64,000 nt of DNA from Hydrogenophaga sp. (GCF_019264445.1 NZ_JAHVAB010000067.1:41841-105840); one strand, 5' to 3'. Shown: positions 16,545 through 24,956, numbered from the stretch's first letter. Program-made: numbers and translations. Notes: a model not told the origin generated them from the sequence alone.

Positions 16545-17300
16545 TCAGATGAACACCGAGCCACCATCGACGGCGATGGTCTGGCCGGTGATGAACCCCG
16601 CGCCGTCGCTCACGAGGAATACCAGCGCGCCGACCAGATCCTCGGGCACCTGGTCGCGCTGCAGCGAGCGGCTGGTCTTGCGCACCACGTCGCCCATCTT
16701 GCTGTGCAGGTCGTTGTCGAGCACACCGTCGCTCAGCGTGAAGCCCGGGGCAATGGCGTTCACGGTGATGTCGTCCTTGCCGAGTTCGCGGGCCAGCGAA
16801 CGCGTGAACGCGATCACCGCGCCCTTGCTGGCCACGTAGTGCAGCATGTTGGGCGTGCCCTTGATCGGCGTGGTGGACGCGATGTTCACGATGCGGCCAA
16901 AGCCGTTCTTGCGCATTTCGGGCACGACCGCTTTGGCGCACACGAAAGGCCCGAGGGTGTTGACTTCCATCACGCGCATCCACTCGGCGTCGCTGATCTG
17001 GTCGAACGGTTTGAGCGCGAGCGTGGTGAACAGGCCGGCGTTGTTCACCAGCACGTCGAGCCGGCCGAACGCCTTCACGGCCTGTTCGACCATGCCCGCC
17101 ACGTCGGCGGGCTTGACGACATCGGTCTGCGTGCCGATGGCCTTCAGGCCCTGGGCCTGGAGGCGCTGGGCCGCTTCGGCGGCGCCGCGCAGGTCGGCAA
17201 TGACGACCTGGTGGCCCGCGCGCGCGAGCGCTTCGGAGAATGCGAAACCGATGCCGCTGGCGCCGCCAGTGACGGCGATGACCCGGGATGCTGCTGTCAT
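16545..17300 (-). CDS. Short-chain dehydrogenase/reductase (SDR)
   Basis: 251 residues from the ATG at 17298-17300. The classical SDR motifs are complete: TGGASGIG cofactor motif (about residues 11-18), NNAG, the catalytic Ser in NIASTTP, YxxxK in YVASKGA, and a C-terminal TGQTIAVDGG. An Asp after the second strand (VVIADLRG) predicts NAD rather than NADP. In this operon it may oxidise a benzylic alcohol made by the P450 (the TsaC role) or a cis-dihydrodiol in place of the broken tphB. Sequence alone does not separate these. Confidence 0.9.
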   Translation of the reverse strand: MTAASRVIAVTGGASGIGFAFSEALARAGHQVVIADLRGAAEAAQRLQAQGLKAIGTQTDVVKPADVAGMVEQAVKAFGRLDVLVNNAGLFTTLALKPFDQISDAEWMRVMEVNTLGPFVCAKAVVPEMRKNGFGRIVNIASTTPIKGTPNMLHYVASKGAVIAFTRSLARELGKDDITVNAIAPGFTLSDGVLDNDLHSKMGDVVRKTSRSLQRDQVPEDLVGALVFLVSDGAGFITGQTIAVDGGSVFI

Positions 17301-17353
17301 GTGTTGTCTCTTTCTGTGGGAAGGGGTGGATGTCGAATGGGGCTGTGGGAATC

Positions 17354-18529
17354 TCAGGCCGGTGCGAGCGCGGGCGCGAGGGCTTTTCGCGCGCGCATGT
17401 GCGCGGCGGGGTCGTTGAGGGATTCGACGGCGCTCAGCTGGTCGCCGCGGTAACGCAGCACCGAGAAGCGGCCGCTGGCCGGATCGCCCTCGATGTCGCT
17501 GCGGTCGCTTGGTTCGGCCAGGCCGGCCATCTGCAGCCGGCAAGGGCCTTGCTCGCTCCAGAACCAGGGCACCTTGGCGTACGGCACGGGTTGGCCGCAC
17601 AGGCGCGCGGCGATGCAGCGCGCCTGATCCACCGCGTTCTGCACCGACTCGATGCGCACACGGGCACCGCCGCCGAAGGCGAACGGAAAACTCGCGCCAT
17701 CGCCGAGCGCGGAAATGGCTGGGTCGCTGGTGAGCAGCAGCTCGTCCACCTCGATGCCGTTGCCGACCCGCAGGCCGGCGTCGCGCGCCAGTTGATCGTT
17801 GGGGGTCACGCCGACCGCGACCACCACCAGGTCGGCCGCGACGGGGCTGCCCTCCCGCAGGCGCAGGCCGGTGGCGTGGCCGTGCGCGCCCTCGATGGCA
17901 GCGAGCTGCGCCGACAGATGAAACCGCGTGCCCTGCGCTTCATGGAACGCCTGCAGGTGCCGCGCCATGGGCTCGGAGAGCGCACGCGCCAGGGGCCGCG
18001 CGGCGGTGTCGATGACGTGCATCGCCAGGCCCATGCCGCGCACCACGGCCGCGAGTTCGAGGCCGATGAAGCCGGCGCCGACCACGGCCACCGCGCTCGC
18101 CTGCGCCAGCCGCGCGCGGATGCGCTGCGCATCGTCGAGTCCGCGCAGCACGAAGACGCCTTGCAGGTCGGCACCGGGCACGGCCAGCGTGCGCGCGGCC
18201 GCGCCGGTGGCGAGCACCAGGTGGTCGTAGGGCAGCGCCGCGCCGCCGGAGAGCGCCACCTGGCGCGCCATGCGGTCGATGCTTAGAACCCGCGTGCCGC
18301 CGCGCACGCGCACGTCGATGCGCTCGTAGAACGCGGGTGGGCGCAGCAGCAGGCCGGCGTCGTCCACCTTGGCCTGCAGGAAACCTTTGGACAGCGGTGG
18401 GCGCTGGTAAGGCAGGCCGGGCTCGTCGCCCACCAGCGTGATGGGTGCCGCAAAGCCCGCCTCGCGCAACGAAGCCGCGAGCTGAAAGCCCGCCTGGCCG
18501 GTGCCGACGACGACGACGCCGTGCGCCAT
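17354..18529 (-). CDS. Ferredoxin reductase for the P450 (putidaredoxin-reductase type)
   Basis: 391 residues from the ATG at 18527-18529, which overlaps the ferredoxin stop by one base (ATGA). Two Rossmann motifs are seen: VVVGTGQAGFQLA near the N-terminus for FAD and VVGAGFIGLELAAVV near 145-160 for NADH. ALGDGASFP binds FAD. It passes electrons from NADH to the [2Fe-2S] ferredoxin encoded immediately upstream, and thence to the P450. This is the class I bacterial arrangement, equivalent to palustrisredoxin reductase for CYP199A enzymes. Confidence 0.92.
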   Translation of the reverse strand: MAHGVVVVGTGQAGFQLAASLREAGFAAPITLVGDEPGLPYQRPPLSKGFLQAKVDDAGLLLRPPAFYERIDVRVRGGTRVLSIDRMARQVALSGGAALPYDHLVLATGAAARTLAVPGADLQGVFVLRGLDDAQRIRARLAQASAVAVVGAGFIGLELAAVVRGMGLAMHVIDTAARPLARALSEPMARHLQAFHEAQGTRFHLSAQLAAIEGAHGHATGLRLREGSPVAADLVVVAVGVTPNDQLARDAGLRVGNGIEVDELLLTSDPAISALGDGASFPFAFGGGARVRIESVQNAVDQARCIAARLCGQPVPYAKVPWFWSEQGPCRLQMAGLAEPSDRSDIEGDPASGRFSVLRYRGDQLSAVESLNDPAAHMRARKALAPALAPA

Positions 18530-18852
18530 CAGACCTGGCGCTCCGGGATGTGCACGATCAGCTCGTCCACGCCGGCGGCGAGCACCAGCTGGCAGCTGAG
18601 GCGGCTGTGTTCCTGGCGCTCGCTCGCGGCGCTGGCCAGCATTTCGTTCTCGACGTCGCTGGTCGGCGGCAGGAACCCGACCGAGGCTGGGTCCACGTAC
18701 ACGTGGCAGGTGGCGCACATGGCCGAGCCACCGCACTCGGCGACGATGCCGGCAATGCCGTGGGTGACGGCGGTCGTCATGACCGTGGCGCCGGCGCTGG
18801 CGGGCACGGCTTCGCGCGAGCCGTCGGGTTGCACGTAAACAATGTGGGGCAT
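18529..18852 (-). CDS. [2Fe-2S] ferredoxin for the P450 (palustrisredoxin/putidaredoxin type)
   Basis: 107 residues starting at the ATG at 18850-18852; the longer frame adds 13 unsupported residues. Cluster ligands follow the vertebrate-type spacing C40-x5-C46-x2-C49 with C87 in LSCQL. The product shuttles single electrons to the P450. It lies 31 bp after the P450 gene and is coupled to the reductase gene downstream. The dioxygenase reductase (20130-21164) has its own plant-type ferredoxin domain, so this ferredoxin is assigned to the P450. Confidence 0.93.
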   Translation of the reverse strand: MPHIVYVQPDGSREAVPASAGATVMTTAVTHGIAGIVAECGGSAMCATCHVYVDPASVGFLPPTSDVENEMLASAASERQEHSRLSCQLVLAAGVDELIVHIPERQV

Positions 18853-18883
18853 CGTGGGCCTCTTTCCTGGTGTCTGTGGGGTG

Positions 18884-20104
18884 TCAGTCAACGGCGGCCA
18901 GCAGCGGCTCGACCGTCACCGGCATGTGCTTGAGCCCGCGCACGGTGTTGTTGAAGTGCTGGACCGGCTCGCCGTCGAGGCGGAACGAGGCCACGCGGCG
19001 CGCGAGTGCGGTGAGCACGATCTCGCCTTCGAGGCGCGCCATCATCTGGCCGGCGCAGCCGTGGATGCCCGTGCCGAAGGCCATGTGGCCGGTGGCGCGG
19101 CGTGTGATGTCGAAGCGGTCGGCATCGGGCCAGCGGCGCGGGTCGCGGTTGGCCGAGGCAATGAACACCACGATCTTCTGGCCGGCTTTCACGGTGATGC
19201 CGCCGAGTTCCACGTCCTGCGTGCTGGTGCGGTAGAACGAATGGAAGGTGCTGTCGAAGCGCAGCACCTCTTCGAGCGCCTGGCGCGCCAGCGAAGGGTC
19301 TTCGCGCAGCAGCGCCCATTGCTCGGGGTGGCGCGCGAAGCTGGTGATGGCGTTGCAGAGCGTGAACACGGTGGTGTCCAGCCCGGCGGAGAGCAGGGTG
19401 CGCACCAGCATGCCGGCCTCGTCGTGCCCGATCTCGCCCGCGTCGGCGGCGGCGAAGAGCTGCGCACCCAGGCCATCCTTCGTGAGCGCGTCGCGCTGGC
19501 ACACCTTCGCGATCCAGTTCACGGCCTCGCCCGAGCTGTCCATGCGCGCCTGGAAACGCTCGTTGATCGGGCCGAAACCGTTGAACACCATGTCGCCATA
19601 CGGCAGCAGGTGTTCGCGTCCGTCGGCGGGCAGGCCCACCGCATCGCCGAAGGCCTTGATGGGGAAGGCCTCGCAGAGGTCTTTGGCGGCGTCGAACGAG
19701 CCGCGCTCCACCAGGTCGTCGACCATGCGCGCAGCCACGTCTTCAAAAGTGGTGCGAAGGCGGCCGATGGACGCCGGCGAGAGCACGCGCGCCACCACCT
19801 TGCGCGTGCGGCTGTGGTGGGGTGGGTCGGCTTCCAGAATGATGCTGGGCTTGCGCCACGGCGTCTCGGTGTGGAAGTTGGCCAGGCCCACGCCCGCGCT
19901 GGAGCAGAACACCTCGGGCTGCGACAGGATGCGCTGCACCTCATCGTGGCGCGCGACCGCGAGCACACCGTAGCGCTCCAGCCAGGCCCAGGGGCCAAGG
20001 TCGCGCAGCTGCGCGTAGTGCGGGTAGGGGTTGGCCAGCACCTCGGTGGTGTAGGGATCGAAGTCGCTGGTGGGGACGTCGGCGTAGGGGTTGGGGTGTG
20101 TCAT
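18884..20104 (-). CDS. Cytochrome P450, CYP199-like (para-substituted benzoate oxidase)
   Basis: 406 residues from the ATG at 20102-20104. The haem loop FGTGIHGCAG has Cys350, the I-helix AGLDTT carries the acid-alcohol pair D243/T244, and the ExxR is at 279-282. The segment PWRKPSIILEADPP and the helix MLVRTLLSAGLDTT align with CYP199A2/A4 as I recall them. In CYP199A4, Arg92, Ser95 and Ser244 hold the substrate carboxylate; the counterparts here look like R84, S87 and T236. Known CYP199A enzymes demethylate 4-methoxybenzoate and hydroxylate 4-alkylbenzoates. With terephthalate genes beside it, oxidation of a 4-methyl group is the best guess. Confidence 0.9.
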   Translation of the reverse strand: MTHPNPYADVPTSDFDPYTTEVLANPYPHYAQLRDLGPWAWLERYGVLAVARHDEVQRILSQPEVFCSSAGVGLANFHTETPWRKPSIILEADPPHHSRTRKVVARVLSPASIGRLRTTFEDVAARMVDDLVERGSFDAAKDLCEAFPIKAFGDAVGLPADGREHLLPYGDMVFNGFGPINERFQARMDSSGEAVNWIAKVCQRDALTKDGLGAQLFAAADAGEIGHDEAGMLVRTLLSAGLDTTVFTLCNAITSFARHPEQWALLREDPSLARQALEEVLRFDSTFHSFYRTSTQDVELGGITVKAGQKIVVFIASANRDPRRWPDADRFDITRRATGHMAFGTGIHGCAGQMMARLEGEIVLTALARRVASFRLDGEPVQHFNNTVRGLKHMPVTVEPLLAAVD

Positions 20105-20129
20105 GGGTGGGCTCTTTTTCGGGTGCGCT

Positions 20130-21164
20130 TCAGTCGGCCAGCGCGGGTGTGCGGGGTTGGGCCACCACGAACGCGTCGCAGAAGAACGCATCGGGCGGCA
20201 GGCCCCGGGTGGCAACGAAATCGCTGCGCGCCGCGCTCACCATGGCGGGCGCGCCGCAGGCATACACCTGGTGGCCGGCGAGGCTGTCGTGGTCTTGCAG
20301 CACGGCCTGGTGCACGAAGCCGATGCGGCCGGTCCAGCCGGCATCCGGCTCGGAGAGCACGGGCACGAAGCGCAGACCGGCCTGCTGGCCCCAGCCGCGC
20401 GCGAGGTCGAGCAGGTACAGGTCTTTCTCGGTGCGCGCGCCCCAGTACAGCGCGATCTCGCGCCGCTGTCCCTGGCGCAGGCCGTCTTCCACCATGGACT
20501 TGATCGGTGCGAAACCGGTGCCACTGGCCAGCATGACGATGGGCGCGTCGCTGTCCTCGCGCAGGAAGAAGTCGCCGTGCGGCAACTCCACTGGCAGCGT
20601 GTCGCCGACTTTGAGTGCGTGGGTGAGTGTTTGCGAGAACGCGCCGCTCTCGAGCAGGCGGATGTGCAGTTCGGCGCCGTCGTTCTGGTGTGGCGGATTG
20701 GCCATGGAGAAGCTGCGGCGCTGGCCGTCGGGCAGCAGCACCTGCAGGTACTGGCCGGCCTTGAACTTCACCTTCTCGCCCGCAGGAAAACGCAGCTTGA
20801 GGCGCGCCACGTCGGGGGCCGGAAAGTCGATGCGCATGACGCGGGCGTCGAGCTGGCGGCGCGCGTTCGGGTCGGTCTTCTCGATCTGGCGCGGTTCGAT
20901 CTCGATGTCGGTGAGCGGCCGGGCCTGGCAGAACAGCACCTGCCCGTGCGCGATCTCGTCGGCGGAGAGCGTGTGGTCGCCCGCGGCGCCGGGGTTCACC
21001 CGGCCCGAGACCACGCGGCCCTTGCAGCTCGCGCAGATGCCCGAGTTGCACGAGAACGGCATTTCGTAGCCCGCCTGGCGCACCGCGTCGAGCACGGTCT
21101 GGCCCTCGGTGCAAGGCACCGTGGTGCCGAGGCCGGCGATGTGGATGAGGTGCGTGGCGCTCAC
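20130..21164 (-). CDS. tphA1: Terephthalate dioxygenase reductase component (TphA1-like)
   Basis: 344 residues: an N-terminal plant-type [2Fe-2S] domain (C39-x4-C44-x2-C47, C79), an FAD domain (RSFSMANPP near 175) and an NAD domain (GTGFAPIKSM). It moves electrons from NADH to the Rieske centre of TphA2A3. It lies 7 bp after tphA3, so assignment to the dioxygenase rests on position and size (TphA1 is about 336 residues). A second enzyme of similar architecture, 28620-29654, is a chromosomal paralogue. Unlike classical tph operons, where tphB separates A3 and A1, here A2-A3-A1 are contiguous. Confidence 0.88.
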   Translation of the reverse strand: MSATHLIHIAGLGTTVPCTEGQTVLDAVRQAGYEMPFSCNSGICASCKGRVVSGRVNPGAAGDHTLSADEIAHGQVLFCQARPLTDIEIEPRQIEKTDPNARRQLDARVMRIDFPAPDVARLKLRFPAGEKVKFKAGQYLQVLLPDGQRRSFSMANPPHQNDGAELHIRLLESGAFSQTLTHALKVGDTLPVELPHGDFFLREDSDAPIVMLASGTGFAPIKSMVEDGLRQGQRREIALYWGARTEKDLYLLDLARGWGQQAGLRFVPVLSEPDAGWTGRIGFVHQAVLQDHDSLAGHQVYACGAPAMVSAARSDFVATRGLPPDAFFCDAFVVAQPRTPALAD

Positions 21165-21171
21165 GGCGTGC

Positions 21172-21648
21172 TCACAGTGGAATGGCCAGCAGGGTGTCGG
21201 TGTTGTGGCTGTCGCAGACCACGACGCGGCTGGCCAGGCGCAGTGTGTCGGTGCCGTCGATCACCAGTTCGTCGAGGTAGCGCCCGGTGGCGAAGATCGT
21301 GGTCTCGCCGCCGCGCATGACGCGCACCACCACGAAGGGCGTTTCGCTCTGCCGGCCGCGCGGCGTGTCGCCGAGCAGCACCGGCAGGCCCACCAGGTGG
21401 CGGTAGCGCTGCTTCTCGTACACGTTGGCCGTGCGCAGCGAGAGCACGCGGTCGCCGAGCATGGCGCGGGAGTCGGCATAGATCAGGCTGGCTTCCATGC
21501 CCTGGGCATGGTTGTCTGCGGTGGTCACGCGGTAGAGACAGCGTTCGGTGAAGAGTCGTACCCAGGCCTCGAGATCGTCGTTGTCGATGCAGCGCGCGCA
21601 CTGGGCGTTGAGCGCCATCGCGCTCGTGGCGTCGATGACCGCGCTCAT
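21172..21648 (-). CDS. tphA3: Terephthalate 1,2-dioxygenase small subunit (TphA3-like)
   Basis: 158 residues, a beta subunit of the Rieske dioxygenase family with a cone-shaped structural fold. The blocks [47 protein letters not shown] and the end [14 protein letters not shown] resemble TphA3 of Comamonas as I recall it (CDSTVTDTLMALPL), more than anthranilate or salicylate 5-hydroxylase subunits. Its ATG overlaps the tphA2 stop by 4 bp. It should form the hexamer with TphA2. Confidence 0.9.
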   Translation of the reverse strand: MSAVIDATSAMALNAQCARCIDNDDLEAWVRLFTERCLYRVTTADNHAQGMEASLIYADSRAMLGDRVLSLRTANVYEKQRYRHLVGLPVLLGDTPRGRQSETPFVVVRVMRGGETTIFATGRYLDELVIDGTDTLRLASRVVVCDSHNTDTLLAIPL

Positions 21649-22910
21649 GAACCGGCCTCCATGTGCACGCGATACGCCTTCCAGAAGCCGCGAACCGAGG
21701 CCTCCGTGGTGCGGCTGCCCTGTGACCGGACGCTGTCGCCCCCCATCTCGACGATCGCTGCTTTGCCGCCGGCGCTGGCAATGCCACGCTGAACGAAGCT
21801 ACCCACCGCGCCGTCTTCCATGGAAACGAACCCGGCGGGTCCGATCAGGTTGGATTGTTTGTGGCGCATGGTGCGCAGCTCGGGCGTGTCGTCCTGGAAC
21901 CCGAGGTAGACCCAGTTCAGCGCCGTGGATTCGATGCCCTCGGGCAACACCTGGCGCACGGCCAGCGTGTTCTGAATCTGCGCCAGCACGAAGCCCGGAA
22001 ACACCGAGAGGATCTGCAGCGTCACGCCGTCGCCGAATTCGTCCATGCCTTTCAGCAGCGTGGCGTCTTCGAGCTTGAAGTCGTCCTTTTCCGAGCGCAG
22101 TTCCTCGGCCTGGTAGTCCTCGCCCTGGTCGGCCGCCGGGTCGATGGCCGAGAAGCTGATGTGGTTGCCGCCGTCCTCGCTGACCACCACGCCGCCCTTC
22201 TGCGACAGGCGGTTGAGCCGGAAGGTGGTGAAGAACACATGCAACAGGCTCGCGTGGTACGTGTCGCGCACGTTCTCCACGTAGAGCTTCCAGTTGTTGG
22301 GCAGCGTCTGCTTGAAGCGGCCGAGGATCTGCACCGGCTTGTGCAGCACGCGCGAGATGCCGCGCGCGATCTCGGGGCCGAGGTAGTCCTCGAGGTCGGG
22401 CACGTCGTCGCTCAGGCTGCCGAACACCAGGCCGCAGAACGTGCTGGTGCGCAGTTTGCGCGGGCCGTGGCTTTTCATGCAGAAGGCCGGGTCCATGCCG
22501 CCTTCGCCGTTCACGCCGTTCTGGAACGCGATGCCTTTGAGGTTGCCCTGGCGGTCGTAGCGCCACGCGTGGTAGACGCACTGAAAGTCGCGCGCGGTGC
22601 CTCCGTCGTCGAGCACGATCAGCGCGCCGCGGTGCGAGCAGCGGTTCTCGAACGCGTAGACCTCGCCGTCGCTGTCGCGCGCCACCACCACCGGCATGCG
22701 GCCGAGGAAGGTGGTGCGGTAGTCGCCGGGTTCGGGCAGTTCGGCTTCGAGGCAGAGGTAGTTCCAGGTCGCGCCTTCAAAGACGCGCTGCTGCTCGGCT
22801 TCGAGCACTGCCGGCTCCTGGTATAGATGGTATGGGATGCGGGTGAATTTCCCGGTTGGCCAAAAATTCAGCAGGTTATTGGTGGCGGAGGCTGTTGCGG
22901 AGGCGCTCAT
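21645..22910 (-). CDS. tphA2: Terephthalate 1,2-dioxygenase large subunit (TphA2-like)
   Basis: 421 residues. The Rieske ligands are C91/H93 and C111/H114; the mononuclear iron ligands are H219, H224 and D366, with bridging D216. Long stretches match Comamonas TphA2 from memory ([41 protein letters not shown]). R319 (AVRQ) and R400 (SRTTEAS) fall exactly 10 positions after R309 and R390, reported to bind the terephthalate carboxylates. It converts terephthalate to 1,2-dihydroxy-3,5-cyclohexadiene-1,4-dicarboxylate. It is the first gene of the operon and diverges from the IclR regulator. Confidence 0.92.
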   Translation of the reverse strand: MSASATASATNNLLNFWPTGKFTRIPYHLYQEPAVLEAEQQRVFEGATWNYLCLEAELPEPGDYRTTFLGRMPVVVARDSDGEVYAFENRCSHRGALIVLDDGGTARDFQCVYHAWRYDRQGNLKGIAFQNGVNGEGGMDPAFCMKSHGPRKLRTSTFCGLVFGSLSDDVPDLEDYLGPEIARGISRVLHKPVQILGRFKQTLPNNWKLYVENVRDTYHASLLHVFFTTFRLNRLSQKGGVVVSEDGGNHISFSAIDPAADQGEDYQAEELRSEKDDFKLEDATLLKGMDEFGDGVTLQILSVFPGFVLAQIQNTLAVRQVLPEGIESTALNWVYLGFQDDTPELRTMRHKQSNLIGPAGFVSMEDGAVGSFVQRGIASAGGKAAIVEMGGDSVRSQGSRTTEASVRGFWKAYRVHMEAGS

Positions 22911-22938
22911 ATCTGGGTACCTAGTGGGTCTTTGAGAA

Positions 22939-22952
22939 TTCGCATATCGAAC
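22939..22952. promoter_or_regulatory. IclR-type operator 1 upstream of tphA2
   Basis: TTCGCATATCGAAC: arms TTCG and CGAA around a 5-bp centre. It sits 29 bp before the tphA2 start and is nearly identical to the site at 23022-23035. The pattern fits binding sites of IclR-family aromatic-catabolism regulators, so the divergent regulator is the likely ligand. Confidence 0.65.
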
Positions 22953-23021
22953 TTTTGACCGTTTAGTGAACCGCTACTGTATTTTTCAGATTCATGAGGG
23001 TCAACAAAATCCGGCAAAATG

Positions 23022-23035
23022 TTCGCTTATCGAAC
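23022..23035. promoter_or_regulatory. IclR-type operator 2 near the regulator start
   Basis: TTCGCTTATCGAAC, differing in one base from the site 83 bp away. It lies 15 bp before the regulator ATG, so binding here would allow autoregulation, while the other site serves the operon promoter. Confidence 0.65.
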
Positions 23036-23049
23036 TAATCCAACTTTGA

Positions 23050-23835
23050 ATGAGGCCACAAATGGATGACGATGCGCGTGCCGTGGTGGACAAGGAATAC
23101 GTCATGGGGCTGGAGAAAGGCCTGCTGCTCATCGAGGCGTTCGGCGTCAGCAATTCGCTTTTGACCTTGACCGAAGCTGCCGACATCACAGGACATAGCA
23201 AGGCCTCTACCCGCCGCGCCCTGCTCACCCTCGTCAAGCTGGGGTACGCACGCGCTTCGGGCCGACATTTTTCGCTTGAGCCTCGTACCTTGCGGCTGGT
23301 ACACGCGTACGTGAATTCCACGCCGCTGACAAAGGTCGCGCAGCCGATCTTGGAAATCACCAGTGAGCGCACGCGCGAGTCCGCATCGCTGGCAGTGCTT
23401 GACTCGCACTTTGTCGTTTTCGTGGCGCGCTCAACTCAGCGACGCAGCTTGTCCTTCGGACTCGGCATCGGGGCGCGATTGCCCGCGTACTGTTCGGCCA
23501 CCGGTCGTGTGCTTCTCGCGGGAATGCCGGATGAGGAGGTCGAATTCCGCCTGCAGCGTATGAGCCGACAAGCCATTACGCCAAAAACTAAGACCGACGT
23601 GTCTGCACTGTTGAACGAGGTGCAGGCGGCGCGAGAGTGCGGCTACTCAATAAGCGACGAAGAACTGGAGATCGGATTGCGCTCCATTGCCGTGCCGGTG
23701 CGCAATCGTAAGGGCGAGCTGTTGGGAGCAATGAGTCTGTCGGTAGCTACTTCACGCATGTCTCGTGACGATATCGTGAACAAATTGATGCCAGAGCTTG
23801 AAGTGGCACGCAGGACGTTTGCACTGCAGCTGTAG
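23050..23835 (+). CDS. IclR-family regulator of the catabolic operon (TphR-like)
   Basis: 261 residues. An N-terminal winged helix (about 18-80: KGLLLIEAFG, LTLTEAADITGHSKASTRRALLTLVKLGY) is followed by the IclR effector domain (ASLAVLDSHFVVFVARS, LPAYCSATGRVLLAG, GYSISDEELEIGLRSIAVPV). This matches the PcaR/PobR/TphR branch that senses aromatic acids. In Comamonas the tph operon is controlled by an IclR-type TphR with terephthalate as inducer, so the same role is inferred. It is transcribed divergently from tphA2 across a 139-bp region with two operators. An ATG at 23062 is an alternative start. Confidence 0.88.
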   Translation: MRPQMDDDARAVVDKEYVMGLEKGLLLIEAFGVSNSLLTLTEAADITGHSKASTRRALLTLVKLGYARASGRHFSLEPRTLRLVHAYVNSTPLTKVAQPILEITSERTRESASLAVLDSHFVVFVARSTQRRSLSFGLGIGARLPAYCSATGRVLLAGMPDEEVEFRLQRMSRQAITPKTKTDVSALLNEVQAARECGYSISDEELEIGLRSIAVPVRNRKGELLGAMSLSVATSRMSRDDIVNKLMPELEVARRTFALQL

Positions 23836-23855
23836 CAACAGCCAGCTATCCTCTA

Positions 23856-24218
23856 CTAAAACCGGCTAGGCAACGTGAGTCGCGCACTACCTGTGTTTGT
23901 CGTGTGCCCGAGTTCGTTCAAGCATTCAAGTTCCAGCTCATTCCAAGGGTCGTCAGAATCACGAGACTTGCCCACCACCTTGCCCCGGCACTCCACCGCG
24001 AAGCCGATCAAAAGCCAGCTTTTGTCGCGCTGCGCAAGCCGCTGAATCCAGCTAGCCGGCCCGCCCCAAGCGGTAATCATGGTGCCAAACCATGGCACTC
24101 GCAGGTGACCGAAAACATAGGCGTCAGGCAACGCGCTTCCAGGCACAGGCCCACCAGTTTCGTCTACGCCACTTGCCATGGTTGCCGCGCAAAACCGGCC
24201 TAGGTTTTGCAGCATCAC
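23856..24218 (-). CDS. Hypothetical protein
   Basis: A 120-residue frame (107 if started at the ATG at 24177-24179). It shows a Trp/Gly-rich N-terminal half (RVPWFGTMITAWGGPASWIQ), a strand LLIGFAVECRGKVVG and a polar tail. No family is recognised. It converges on the IclR gene 20 bp away and lies downstream of the lipoprotein gene in the same direction. Absence of overlapping alternatives supports it, but evidence is thin. Confidence 0.4.
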   Translation of the reverse strand: MMLQNLGRFCAATMASGVDETGGPVPGSALPDAYVFGHLRVPWFGTMITAWGGPASWIQRLAQRDKSWLLIGFAVECRGKVVGKSRDSDDPWNELELECLNELGHTTNTGSARLTLPSRF

Positions 24219-24248
24219 GGGCGGAATGTGAAGAGGCGTGACGGCATG

Positions 24249-24956
24249 CTAGCGAACGCTCTCCACCACAACGCCAAGCTCTCGCGAGTCCGCGCCGAAC
24301 GCATTTCGCATCGATAGCATCCTGACACGCCCGCGCACGACAACCACGCATCCGACCGGCGATGCATCACATCGCAGCAACATCGCTCTTGAATCTCGGG
24401 TCGCATCCGTAGTAACCAGTGGCATCAAGGCGCCTTTGGTGCTTTGTCCTCGTTCGATCCACATCAGTGCCGCAAACTGATTGGATGCAAGGCGCTGCCC
24501 CTTTCCTACGTAGATGCCGTACAGAGCGACCTTGGCGCCTTGCATCCTGGCTGCGTCCAGTGCGAAGTCCTCAAACGAGAGGTGCTTGTAGCCCTCTCTC
24601 TCATCTGCCTGCACTGCCGCCCTCTCACGCCCTGCTGCTTCTCGCTGCCTCCGCTCCTGCTGTTCTTGATAGGCAGCAGCTTCGGCTGCCCGCGCAGCTT
24701 CGCGAGCGGCAACCTCCGATTGTCGTTTCGCCTCCTGTTCAGCTTCCCGCGCATTCATCCACTGCCTGCAGTGTTGAGCCCATCTTGCATTTGCCCGCCC
24801 GCCAGAACACCTCTCAGCCAGATACTCTTCGCTAGGTTGGGCACTCATGCCCACCTCATCCCCAAGCTGCTTCAGTAGTGGTACATCCGCGCAAGCAGCC
24901 AGCTTTGCTACCAAGATCAGCATCACAAAGCTCTGAACTCTACTTCTTGCCCTCAT
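24249..24956 (-). CDS. Putative lipoprotein with coiled coil
   Basis: 235 residues. A short signal (SFVMLILVAKLAAC) ends in a lipobox-like LAAC, which predicts a lipid-anchored protein. Residues about 70-120 are an Ala/Glu/Arg coiled coil (EAEQEAKRQSEVAAREAARA). The C-terminal 100 residues (GAKVALYGIYVGKGQ, LRCDASPVGCVVVVRGRV) form a beta-rich domain with two Cys. Function unknown; it lies in the island backbone and diverges from the XRE regulator. Confidence 0.65.
   Translation of the reverse strand: MRARSRVQSFVMLILVAKLAACADVPLLKQLGDEVGMSAQPSEEYLAERCSGGRANARWAQHCRQWMNAREAEQEAKRQSEVAAREAARAAEAAAYQEQQERRQREAAGRERAAVQADEREGYKHLSFEDFALDAARMQGAKVALYGIYVGKGQRLASNQFAALMWIERGQSTKGALMPLVTTDATRDSRAMLLRCDASPVGCVVVVRGRVRMLSMRNAFGADSRELGVVVESVR

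Noticed and set aside
21172..22910. Anthranilate dioxygenase or salicylate 5-hydroxylase as the identity of the Rieske oxygenase
   Set aside because: Several long blocks and both subunit C-termini agree better with TphA2/TphA3, and the two expected terephthalate-binding arginines are present.
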